This document shows, piece by piece, positions 38,910 through 53,877 of a stretch of 60,000 bases of DNA. Origin of the DNA: Bugula neritina (Eukaryota; Bryozoa; Gymnolaemata; Cheilostomatida; Bugulidae); the NCBI GenBank assembly GCA_964035545.1, contig OZ037767.1:15193998-15253997 (forward strand), in the 5' to 3' direction. Below the pieces are notes generated by a model. The model made no database searches. It was not told the DNA's origin and was given only the letters and a program-made list of their open reading frames with translations. Both the position numbers and the translations under genes were made by a program. Each line of letters begins with the position of its first letter. Position 1 is the first letter of the stretch.

Positions 38910-41900
38910 TTAAATTATACAACTAAATTAGTCAATGTTTTATAAAAAAAGTTTGAACTTACCGATGCAAGTATATTTAAAAGAAATAAAATTTAGAATA
39001 AAAAGTTTTGAATAGATAAAATTGAAGCAAAATATAAAAATATAAAATATTCACATTGTGAGTTAAAACATAACTTTTTAGTTTAGATATAAAAACAGAT
39101 ATAATAAACTATATTGAAATTAACCTTTGAAAATTTTTAAAGTTAATGAAAATGTTTTTCGTATTTTAGATCTTACGAAGCTAACTGAAGCAAAGCATAT
39201 CTTACCAAGCCTTAACTGGCAATATTTCATTATTACTATGTCTAGCCAATTCAACCTTTAACCATGCAGTAAATTGGCTTTGAGTTTGTAATAACTTTTA
39301 TTTCTAGATTAGAGATTTATTTTGGAATGCAAAATACTTTAATTAGTTTGCACATATGTAAGATACACAACTTGGTTTGCCTGTGAAATTGTAACACTAC
39401 TCCAACCTCATCCTAAAAAGCCGAGACTATATATTTATTTTATGAATTTATTTTCAAATATAAGGATACAACTTGTTTGGAGAAATAGATCGTATTGTTA
39501 ATGAATCGCAAAGTAAACGGAGAAATCTAATTGATTACAAATCGCAAACATCCCACATCCAATATATACTGCACACTTCCAGCCGCACAATTATAAATTT
39601 TGTAATTAGTTTTAATTTCAACTTTTTGTAGCAAAACAATTTTTTAGAGACATTTTCATGAATTAATAATTTTAGTCGACATGTATAATAATGAATGATA
39701 TATTTTGATGTTTTTAATAACATGTTACTTTATGTAACATTTCAACAACTCGTATACTAGTTTCTGTTGAATACGATCTGTCTATAATTTAGAATGAATC
39801 GGGATAAATTGTGCTTAATTAGATATGCTGTTTTAATATGAAGTTTCTATATTTTTTGCTATAGGTGGTGCTTATAAACAAAACATAATATTATTATGAT
39901 TATCAAAATAATAATTATTATAATGGTGTTATAACATTGACATATAAATTAATATAAATGTTGATTATTTACATTATTTTAGGTTAATGTTTAAACAGAG
40001 ATTACGTAAAGATAATACTTTTATAGTTGTTTTTCATTACTTAGTGTATCTATTATGACAACATGCATTGAAATTATTCGCCCACTCTCAGTTACACAAC
40101 AACTTTATCATAACAGCAGGAGAATCACAATGAAACAAGATACCAACATTTTATCGTCTATTAGCATGAAATATTTGACAAAGTTAAACATTATCTGACA
40201 TTCAAATGTTTACTGTCACTATTAGCATGAATATAGATTTTTCATACTTTTTATGACACTATAATAGCATGAATTATCTTTGTATTCTGTTTATTTATTA
40301 TAAATAATACATATACTTTACCAGTTTTCTATATTCGACAATCTTGCTCTTATAACACACTTTGTGTTACTTAATAATTGCAAAGTAAATATTATAAGTA
40401 TATCTCTTAAGTTGCCGGCACTTTAAACTGTAAGAACAAAATTTTCAACATGGAAATAATAAGGAGAAGTCTATAAATGAAAGTTTTGTTGTATGACGGC
40501 ATTGTTATAGACTCTTTCAATAAGTTTACTTCGTAGATGCAGCTACAACAGTAAGTTAGTAACAAACTTTAATCATTTTATAATAGAACATCATTTTCTT
40601 AAATTACATAATACGAACAGTTTTACTTTTCATGTGGTATATAGCTGATTAAAGGACTACATAGAGCTAACACAGCTTGATTAAGGTCATCCTTCTACTG
40701 AATCAGTAATTTCATTGCTCCATTATAATTATATATGAAACAGTGCCCAACTCATAACTCAATCAATTTTGAGTCTAGAAACAAAATTCAAAAACTATGT
40801 TGTATATCTCTTGCTGCTCTATTGGAACCTTTTTTAAAACTTTCATTTATGTCATCTGTTGCACTTTTATGCCCCAAAAACTACCAAATTTTGCCCATTT
40901 TTGCTCAAAAAAACATGGTCTCAGTGCCCAAAAAATAATTCAATCCCTAATTGATATATCTTTGTGAAAATTGACCTATGGAATGATAAGATATTTGTCT
41001 ATTGGAACCTTTTCAAATTTTCTGCATAGCTTCAATAGAATAAGTGTAAACATGTAATTTATACACTGGTTTTATTAGAAATTTTGCTTCTCACTTAATC
41101 TGCATGCTTGGCTGAACACGGTAGAGCTGCGCTGCATCGTAGCCATCATAATGATTACAGGGAACTCACGCGGCCCATGAGTCATGTTGTGCGCGCTAAA
41201 CCAAAGGGTTAAAGTTCACCTCTGCAGTAAAATAATTAGGTGGTATGAGACTGGTTATTATAATATTATAGTAGCTATAGTAGGTGGAATCTTGGTGATG
41301 GCAATGTTGTTGTACTGCCTATAACAGCTGATACCCTGTACAATGTGTAATCTACTTTGAATCTAGATTAATTAGTTGTACTAAAATGAAGCAATTTCTG
41401 AAGTCTAACTAGGAAGCAGAGCTTCCAAGCTAGTGGCGTTCAAGTGTATACTCTATAGTTTATATCCTATATATTTTTAGTCCAAAACAGCTTGCATGCA
41501 TGAGCGCCCAAGCACCTTATAATGCTAATGAGAGGTAATAGCCACTGAGTTTTATAGCTTTTGTGTGTGATTTCAAAGCACATTATTTTGTGGTTCTGTA
41601 CAGCAATCTAAATTATATTAATAATATATTATTTGTAACCAAGCTTATTGTATTGTTAATGCAAAATATTAAAAAAATTCAGAGTCTACAAAAATTGTTG
41701 GAGGGAATTTTTAATCAATTGAGTTGTAATTGCATAACTTTATTTTAAAAGTAATCTTATTACCAGGTGCATGAGTATACCAAGTATGATGTATGTGCAG
41801 TAGTGATGAGGATATTGATAAATTAGACCCTATGTTGAGATGCAGCAAAAAAAGTTTAGAGAGAATTTCAACCTGTTCTCAAATTAGCATCTTTTGACAA

Positions 41901-42770
41901 ATTTAGGCTGTTTAAGCTTTTCTACTATTGCTCCTATATATGTAGGCAACTTTTTATATCATGGTAATACAATTCTGGTATGCTTGCAATTGAATGAGAA
42001 GTTTCTGATTGATACATAATTCTTTCATGTAGCAGGCTTGCAATAGCTGTAAGCCATTTTGCTAATGGCTCAAACGGTGGCCAGCCATTCATGTGCAGTG
42101 ACAAGGTGCTGCTATTTTTAGCTGAAATGAGCTCATGGTTTGAATTTAAATGCTATATTACTTGTCACTGATAAGTAACTTAGTTAAGCTATTTTATAAA
42201 AACAGCTTTAAATAGTCAAATATGTAACCGGATTCAGCATGATGTAATGTCTATAATGAGTATTCAATTCACAATTTTTTTTTAATACAACTGCATCTCA
42301 AATAACCATAACTATGGTGTTCGTGTATTTGAGTACAAGTTTCTGTACACATATACTGTTCATTTCCTTTACTCGCTTATAACAATTTATAGTGTTGGTA
42401 GCTTACTAGGTTTTGCACTTTCAGTCTACTAATTCAGTAAGAGCTTCACTACAGTTTAAACTTTAAAGCTAATGCAGCAGTATACAGACATCAGAAATAC
42501 TAAGCCTAGCTTGTTTGTATTGAAGATGTGACTTCTAATCTAATTAGGTTACAACTAAAGGAGTGGAGTATAGTTGTGGTATTATTAAGGGTGTTCAAAA
42601 CTTTACCAATTATTTTTTTTATAAAAACAATAATAAAATAAATAAATAACTGTTTTTTTAAGTAAGTCATTATTTTTAAAACAATATGTTTAATTTTATA
42701 TCAATGACTAAATTGCATGCTATCACTATAATGCTTTCAAAAAGCACGTAGAACGTTTATAATTTACATC
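38910..42770. other. Gene-poor AT-rich stretch upstream of copy 2
   Basis: No exon could be supported. The part next to 38910 would contain the copy 2 promoter, but no clear core promoter element is seen. A locally CpG-richer patch lies at about 41110-41220 ('gctgcgctgcatcgtag', 'cacgcggcccatgag', 'tgtgcgcgct'). Confidence 0.45.
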
Positions 42771-42948
42771 CACTCCTGGATAGGCTACCCTAGTCATTCC
42801 ACAGCTGCAGTGCGCTGCCTTCAAATAAACCGCTCTGTGTAATATAATACGTAGCTATAAGCGTTACTGATCTCGCCCAGATTGATCTGTTACTAGTAAA
42901 AGCTAGCTCAGTAAATAAAATATTCGATATTAAATTACAATCTGCAAA

Positions 42949-43029
42949 GTGAACGTGCCAACTGGCGATGGGATTATCATGATAAAATTGAGTGAAGAAC
43001 ATCTCTTACCTCTCGAACCTAGGATGAAG
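42949..43029 (+). other. Possible first exon in a CpG-richer patch, unassigned
   Basis: A frame reading VPTGDGIIMIKLSEEHLLPL then EPRMK runs to a 'gtgtgt' donor-like site at 43030. It lies in a locally CpG-richer patch (42770-43030). A start at 42979 (MIKLSEEHL) is plausible. No partner exon was identified and no domain is recognised. Confidence 0.25.
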
Positions 43030-43149
43030 GTGTGTACTTTGATTAACTTTAGGAGTTTAACTTCAAGGGTAAGTGAGTACTATAAGTACTACTGCCTCCT
43101 TCAGCAAATTCACATAGTTTTAATTTATATTGCTTGCAAGCAATAATTT

Positions 43150-46406
<3,257 letters not shown>

Positions 46407-46440
46407 AAGTAAACAAAGAATTTGTTATATCAGAGTAGAG

Positions 46441-49400
46441 ATGAAGAATATTCTAGAAATATACGCTTTGATTCTCCTGATACAACATGTGACTACTTCA
46501 GAATACATGGGATGTTATAAAGATAAAGGAGAGAGAGCATTGCCTTTAGTCACTAAAGTTACTAATATGACGATAGACTTTTGTATAGGCTACTGCATCT
46601 ATAGAGGTAAGGAGAATATGACGTAAGGCTGTTTTTCTATTTAATATATTATACCGTAATTATATAAACTTTATTACATATGTAATGTATTAAAATTGTG
46701 ATTTTTTTTACACCAATTATGTGACTAATATTACCTTTTTCCTAAACATAATAAGCATATATTAATATTATATTATATTCTCAAACAGCAATTATATTTT
46801 TATTATGTTGTTCTCATCCAGCTCTATAATACTTATGGCATCTTGATATTTAATTATTTTTGTACAGCAACTATATAAACATTATATAATTCTTGTATAT
46901 AGTAGTTATATAAATGTTACATTATTATTGTTTGTTTTTGTTTGTTTGTTTTCTTTATTTCCATCAAAAAAAAACAAAAGGACAAAAAAAAATACAAATA
47001 TACAACAGTAACACAAAAGGAGCTAAATTCAATTTATATATAATATCAATTGAAGTCAAGATGGGGGCCCATGTGCTCAGTAGCATAGCTATTCAAGGAG
47101 CGGGGCCCAAGTGGCAGTTGAAAAAATAGTGGGAACTATTTATTCAGATTAAGTTAAAGATTTTAGTAGGTGCTTTTTCAACAATATTTTAAATGTGGCA
47201 AAGCTTTGATGATGTCTTAAAGTCAGAGGTAGCTTATTCCAATTGCTAGACATCTGGTAGGACACTTGACGATGTATATTAGATATATAAACATTATATC
47301 ATTATTCTATTGTAATTATATAAATGCTATCTGTATATTTTAGGCCAGAGGTATGCTGGTTTTCAGGATGGCAGAGAATGCTTCTGTGGTACAACCTTTG
47401 ACCTCTATGGAGCTCTAGACGAATCAAGTTGTAGCAGTAGTTGCCCAGGGAATACGAATCAAAAGTGTGGGGGACGATGGGCAAACAGTGTATACAGAGC
47501 ACTGTCAGGTATGATGAGACATTTTCAAATAAAATGAGAAAGGTTTTTAGGTAATACATGAAATTGAATTTTTTTAATCTTCAAAAGACTTATCAAATTT
47601 TATTTAACCAAGTATTTAATTTCACAGACGATTGTTATTCTAAAAAATCGGCTGAAAGATATGGAGTGCCAAATGGTCAAAAATTGCTTATTATTGCATC
47701 TCATATGCTTATAATAAAGTATCTAACCATTATTCTCTCTCATATGCTCACAAAACGCTCTCATTGATCTATAATTTGCTCTCATACCCTTATTATTTGT
47801 GCTCTTAGGTCTATTATTTGGTCTCATACTGTCATTATTCATTCCCATACCCTTATTTCTCTTCCTTTTATGCTCATTATTCAGTCCCATACCTCCATTA
47901 TGCACTCTCATACCCCTATTATTTGCTCTGTTATAGACATTCATTCTCTTATGCTTATTATTCTCTCTCATACCCTTATTACTGTCTTGCTTTTGCGCTT
48001 GATTCTGACTCACTAGTATTCGTGTACACGTCACAATAGTTGAGTATATGCCAGTCTATTCGGGTCACACTACTAAGCTCCACCCCATTTATCAAATCTG
48101 ATTGGATAACTGCAATGACACTAAGCCTAGGGCCACACTGTGCGTATTTTCGAATGCGAAAATTAAAATCACAAGTAGCAAAGGTGTCCACTGTGCGCGT
48201 TGAGAAAACATTCGCACTTGTCGCTCTGCATTTTCAACGCAAGTGCGAATCGTCTCTGTCATCGTCACCTAATTGGCTGGTAGTTATTCAGCGAGCCCAA
48301 TTTCTTTATTTAGTGCTATATTCCAGTAAATTGCGTTTTATTGAAAGCTAGTGCGATTTAAAAATGAAAGCTTTATTTATCACGCATCACTGACGCTACA
48401 GTGGACACCTTTGCTACTTGTGATTTTAATTTTCGCATGCGAAAATACGCACAGTGTGGCCCTAGGCTTAGTGTCATTGCAGTTATCCAATCAGATTTGA
48501 TAAATGGGGTGGAGCTTAGTAGTGTGACCCGAATAGACTGGCATATACTCAACTATTGTGACGTGTACACGAATACTAGTGAGTCAGAATCAGGCGCAAA
48601 AGCAAGACAGTAATAAGGGTATGAGAGAGAATAATAAGCATAAGGGAATAAATAATGTCTATAACAGAGCAAATAATAGGGGTATGAGAGTGCATAATGG
48701 AGGTATGGGACTGAATAATGAGCATAAAAGGAAGAGAGATAAGGGTATGGGAATGAATAATGACAGTATGAGACCAAATAATAGACCTAAGAGCACAAAA
48801 AATAAGGGTATGGGAGCAAATTATAGACCAATGAGAGTATTTTGTGAGCATATGAGAGAGAATAATGGTTAGATACTTTATTATAAGCATATGAGATGCA
48901 ATAATAAGGGAATTTTTGACCATTTGGCACTCCATAGATAGAGAAATAGCTTTTAAAGGAATATTTAAATAATTAAACTCAATTAAGAAAGTTTGAATGA
49001 TTTGACCTTGCTTCTGACAAAAAATATTAATACCATAATTATTTAATTATTAACAAATAGTAATTTGTTTAATCTATAGCTACATTGTTTATTTTATTTC
49101 CACACTCTTGTAAGCAACAGTATGGTATAGTACAGTATTCATGTTTTTTGGTAAATTGTGTAAAATTTTTGTAACTTTATGGTAAATTATAATAACTTTG
49201 CTACTTTCAATATGCTAAATAAGTGTACATATCTTTATTATGTCCAAGTTTGCTGACTTAGATAATTATGTATGTTTTAAGATATATGTAATACATATAT
49301 AGTTTTAGTAATACTTTCTTCTGTGTTTTTGTGGGTTTCTAGAATCATACTTTTATTGTTACACCATTTATTATTATACTATTTTTAGAAAATGTCAAAA

Positions 49401-50632
49401 CACGAAAAAACAAACCCGCAAACTTAGTCCACATCAGAAATATTGAAGTTAGAGAAATAAGTGATGCCATCATATCCTTTATCGAACATCCGGCTGATTC
49501 TACTAAAATATTAGCAGCTACATCAAAACAACTTGTAGAGATCAATCACCATGGAGACTGTATAGCAGTAGCTGGTGTGCAGCTACAAGGTTGTGCCTAT
49601 CAATCGAATGAATTTTTTTTTTCCTCAATCGGTCATTTTATTTATGCCCATTTCACCAAACTGAAAGTCTCTCACAGTCTTTTCAACAAATCAGCCATTT
49701 TGGTTGCTGATGAAGGTAATCACTGCGTAAAGTTTCTCATTCTACAAGACTTATCATCTTTTGAGTTTGACAATTCAATAAATGACTACCATGTTGGTAA
49801 GTGTGGATCTTTTAAAAAAGAACTTTTGACTGAAAATCTTCAAAATTTAATTGATCCTAAAGAAATGGAGCTGAACAGCCCAAAACATCTTACTCTGTAC
49901 CATGACTCTGAGACTATCAGACTGGTTGTTAACTGTGTGCTGACTGAAGTATACTCTGTTATTGTTAGTATCTATCCAACTCACACTGTAGCATATGAGT
50001 ACAGTGGACACCCTGGGTATGTAACTGATGTTTCTGAAAATCTCTATTGGCCATTATTTCGATCAAAAGGATTGAAAAGTCTTTCAGCTGATAACAGCAC
50101 TTCATTAAACCAAATCCTTGTCGTTAATGGGAGTTACACAACTACTGCAAATTATTATTGTGATTCCAGGAACAGTTCTGCTATTCCCAGACTGTTTCAA
50201 AGTTGGCCTTTAGTAATTGCAAATGGTGAATTGAAATCCCTGGTTTATAATTCGACAAGCAGTGAAATCAAACTAACTAACATAAATATTGCTAATCTTT
50301 CTACAAAAACATCCCCTGAGTTTAACCTGTTCACTACAACAAAGGAATCCAATCATATTATTCTCTACAGTCAAAGCCTAAAGAAATTTTATTATGCAAA
50401 AGCATTTTCTCGCTATCGGAAAATTCTGGAAATGTCCTGTAGTAAATATGTTATAGAAAAAGCAATTGTGGGTGGACCTGAAAGTTGTGCTTACATCTGT
50501 AGTAAATATGGTAGTCTGTGTGTTGCTTTTTCTGTTAATGATTATGATAATTCTTGCTACATTCATGACCACTTCGACTTGGCCGATGCCTACATATCTA
50601 ATGACTCAGCTTGTTATTTATCTATATCATAA
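46441..50632 (+). CDS. Secreted WSC/propeller/PAN-like protein, copy 3 (intact, 524 residues)
   Basis: Three exons are joined by two phase-1 introns: 46441-46606, 47344-47508 and 49389-50632. Residues 1-20 are a signal peptide ([20 protein letters not shown]). Residues about 21-110 form a WSC domain with its eight cysteines ([41 protein letters not shown]). WSC domains are known carbohydrate-binding modules, so a secreted or surface glycan-binding role is likely. Exon 3 opens with a short basic linker and the conserved block ending GVQLQGC. An NHL-like [13 protein letters not shown] motif and a propeller-like region follow. It ends with a Cys-rich PAN/apple-like module (PESCAYIC...CVAFSV...CYIHDH). 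I see no transmembrane helix. Intron 2 carries a foldback transposon. Domain calls beyond WSC rest on motif resemblance. Confidence 0.85.
47661..48935. mobile_element. Foldback/MITE-like DNA element with ~535-bp inverted arms
   Basis: The left arm (47661-48194) is nearly the exact reverse complement of the right arm (48398-48935), leaving a ~203-bp centre. Termini read 'atggagtgccaaatggtcaa...' and its complement. The flanks give either a TA target duplication (termini TGGAGTGCC) or a 4-bp AGAT duplication (termini ATGGAG). Each arm is filled with degenerate ~20-25 bp tandem units of the kind 'aataagggtatgggaatg'. The inner part of each arm is unique sequence ('gggccacactgtgcg', 'gtggggtggagc'-like). 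The centre has a smaller 11-bp inverted repeat ('attcgcacttg' at 48210-48220 and its complement at 48240-48250). There is no transposase, so it is non-autonomous. Arm identity suggests recent insertion. Confidence 0.9.
49468..49594 (+). other. 127-bp near-invariant block, copy 3
   Basis: Equivalent of 36390-36516. It differs from the copy 2 block at about 6 of 127 bases, several of them synonymous, while the flanking exon is much more diverged. Confidence 0.9.
49871..50022 (+). other. Shared tract with copy 4 (partner 56101-56252)
   Basis: From 'ctgaaca' to 'gggta(t/c)gt' copies 3 and 4 differ at about 4 of 152 bases. This tract encodes [20 protein letters not shown], then [20 protein letters not shown]. 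Copy 1 differs from copy 4 here at around ten positions although it is copy 4's closest relative elsewhere. Copy 2 does not share the tract. Confidence 0.85.
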
Positions 50633-50639
50633 TTATAAC

Positions 50640-50793
50640 ATATAATTGCATAGTTGAACACCACTTTCTGATGACAACATTGATGATGCTTTACTCTAAC
50701 TTATGTTAATTTTTAATAATCATAATTATATTATTTTCATTCACTTAAATATTTTATGGAAATGATACACAGTGGTTTTTAAAAATTATATGT

Positions 50794-50796
<3 letters not shown>
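50640..50796 (+). other. 3' flank of copy 3
   Basis: AT-rich DNA follows the stop codon. No sharp polyadenylation signal is obvious before the (AT)n run; an AATAAA lies at about 50942. Confidence 0.35.

Positions 50797-50864
<68 letters not shown>
50797..50864. repeat. (AT)n microsatellite
   Basis: About 65 bp of AT dinucleotide downstream of copy 3. Confidence 0.95.
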
Positions 50865-50867
<3 letters not shown>

Positions 50868-51294
50868 TACTATATATACAGAGTCTATACTATTTATTAC
50901 AGACGGTAGATTGCTATATTATATTTGTGTATCAACAAATCAATAAAATAAAAATCGAAGATATTGTTTATTTGAAGCTTTTTTGGAAATTTATTATAAA
51001 TATTTGTAGGTTGTGTAATTACTGATCTATAAATAATATTTATAACAGATGGTTTTATTATAATTTTTAGGTGATATTGTTTTAAAGAACATAATATGTA
51101 TTAATTCAATCAAATTTATTTGACTCACAAGAAAATGCAGCACAATTATTTGTGAATTAAAAACTTCTTATTAAATAAAGATTGAGTAATAACCAAATCA
51201 GTATATTTTAACTATTGGTACTTATATAAGAGAGTAAGTTAAACAGAAACGTTCATCTTTGCACAGATACTTGCAAGAATATCTATATATAGTG

Positions 51295-51512
51295 TATATA
51301 GAACTTTATAGATATAGAAAAGTTATAGATATAGAATAGTTATAGATATAGAATAAGTATAAATATTAAATAGTTATAAATATAGAATAGTTATACATTA
51401 GATATAAAATAGTTATAGATATAAAATAGTTATAGATATAGAATAAGTATAAATATTAAATAGTTATAAATATAGAATAGTTATAGATATAAAATAGTTA
51501 TAGATATAGAAG
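51295..51512. repeat. 17-bp minisatellite with higher-order structure
   Basis: Units of 'tagttatagatatagaa' repeat about twelve times. The variant series 'taagtataaatattaaa' then 'tagttataaatatagaa' occurs twice in the same order, so a block of units was itself duplicated. Confidence 0.9.
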
Positions 51513-51519
51513 TGCAGCA

Positions 51520-53870
51520 GTCAATAATTTAAACAACTTTACAAACACATCATTATATATTATATACACAAACATTCACCAGATATATTTAATACTTTAT
51601 GATGCACATGGTCAAACATGCAATTAATATTGCTAATATTTGCTTATAAATACAATCATACTAATATTGTTTACATGACTGCATTTGTTGAAAAGAATGG
51701 TAATAACAGTTATAAAAGACAATTAAAATTTTTTACTGGGTTATGTAATATACTTTGTTTATCTGTTGCTTTTAATTACCAAATATCTAAAATAATATTT
51801 TAATGAACACAAAGTTATTCACTGTTTTACAAATTTGTTTTCTTATGATCAATAGGTTTTTCCACACTTTTTAAATCTGTAAAACAAAAATTTTTTGATT
51901 TAATAACTAAATATTAAACAGTGTCTGTTTACTTTTTTAAAAATAGACAGTGTTTATTTTAATCATTCTCAAGAAACTTAATTAGGTAAAAAGTAAATTA
52001 TTAAAAATTGAAAAACAATTGCCAAATCCAAGATACATCAATTCAATATTACATTTAAATTTATAAGACAAATGACTTTTTGTTTTTGATGATAGATTTT
52101 TGTGTTTCATTATGCAAGCTCTTTTGTAAAAAATGTTTTTATAGTTATTAATATATTTTAAGAAATGATTACAGTTTCAAAAGTGGTCAAATTACTGCAG
52201 CTGTTTGGCTTCAGTGAAACGACTCTTGTTGCTTAAAGCTAATGGGCTTTGAAATTATGTTTGTTATAGAAGGATTATTAATATAAATATCTAAAGGAGC
52301 TTATAGACTAAAACTTAGTGCCTTGTAATTAAATATTATTTTACAGATATCCTATAAAGACTGACATATAACTCACAACAAAAAAGCTTTCATGTTTGAA
52401 TATTGGAACTGAAAATTATTGATTAATTTTTAATTTTTAATATATAAACAAAACATGGAAGTTTACCATACATTTAAAATTTTTAAGCTACAAAGCAACA
52501 CTAAGTGCAACAATTTCAGACCAGCTATAGAGATCAAATCTTGAAGACTAAAATTATCCAATCTTGTCAAGATACTAAAATCAGGTATTATGATAAATAC
52601 ATATATATATCTACATTTAGCTTTCTATGTTTCACCTTTTACATACAGTTTATAGGCTTTATGATTTATAAATTTTATATTATATTCCACATTTTACACT
52701 CTATATTTTATATTCTGATTTTTTGTATCGCATATTTAGTATTTTATGCTCTACGTTTCACCTTCCAGGTGTGACATTCTACATTTCAAGTTCTACATTT
52801 TGTATTCTAAATACCTATCGTATCATATTAGAGGTAATGTCTTATATATTTTAGTAAAGTGAGCGTAATATCACAGCCTCGCACTTGAAGTATAAATTTT
52901 ATAAGAATGTAAGATGTTATAAAATTAGTTGGGTGATAAAGTTTGAAAATGTACAATAGCATGAAGTTAATAATTATTCTAGTATTGATGAGCCATAAGT
53001 TTATTTTACAAGTTGTTTTTATTATGAGCTGATACGTTTATTCCTATATAAGCGTTACAAGTGTTAGGATTGTTAGAATAACAAAAAAATAGTTTTTCTC
53101 TGTAAATTATTAAAACGAGATCTTGAAATTATTAATTGAAAGTTTTTTAGGAGTTTATTCAAACTTAATATAGTTTTATAAAACAGGTTTAGTAGTTATC
53201 ATGTTTAACTTGGAAACCTAAGAAACTTTTATTTAATAATACATTTCAAAATGTTAAGATATTATTCTTTACTAAAATGCCTATATTGTATATAAGGCAA
53301 TAACATTTTGCAAATTTTTATTAGCAGATGACAATTTAAATACCAATACGTTCTTATTTACACTATAATGGTGCCATCCCAGCTAGGTAGACGCTATTTT
53401 TTATTTTGGTACCATATAACTATATATATAGTAATGTATCCCTATATAAAATATATACCTAAATAACTGTTGTATTGATTGCTAAATAGCTAAAATGCTA
53501 ATAGCCATACTATATAATAGGTAACATGAATTATCTGAAATAATATTCTAATTTTCACAGATTTGTGTGGGACAGAAAATAGTATAATAGACATTATAAT
53601 AGACATTACCTTTAATTAATGAATACTCATTAACATAATATCTGTTCAAACAAGGAGCAAAATATATTCAAAATTGATGTTAATGCAAATCAAAGAAATT
53701 AATAATGTGCTAAATATGTGCTTCATTTAAATATACATATATATTTCAATAATATTAAAATAAATTGCACATAAAATATATATTATACCAAAATAAATAA
53801 TTAGCGTCTAACTGAGAAGCGTCTATCTAGGATAACACAAGAACAAACTGTTTTTATTACTAGCAGCTGT
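51520..53870. other. AT-rich stretch between copies 3 and 4
   Basis: No supported exon. At 52680-52810 loose 'tattctacattttacat'-type units occur. The last few hundred bases would include the promoter of copy 4, without a clear core element. Confidence 0.45.
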
Positions 53871-53877
53871 CTAGAAG

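Noticed and set aside
40735-40938. 67-codon frame near a repeated 'attggaacctttt' motif
   Set aside because: The doublet (about 40820 and 41000) is short and the frame shows no domain. Too weak to report as a gene.
47723-48034. Open frames with repeated Met-Arg-Asn-Asn or Tyr-Pro-Tyr motifs on both strands, also at 48553-48935
   Set aside because: They are frames through the tandem units in the arms of the foldback element and appear mirrored in both arms. No sign of selection as protein.
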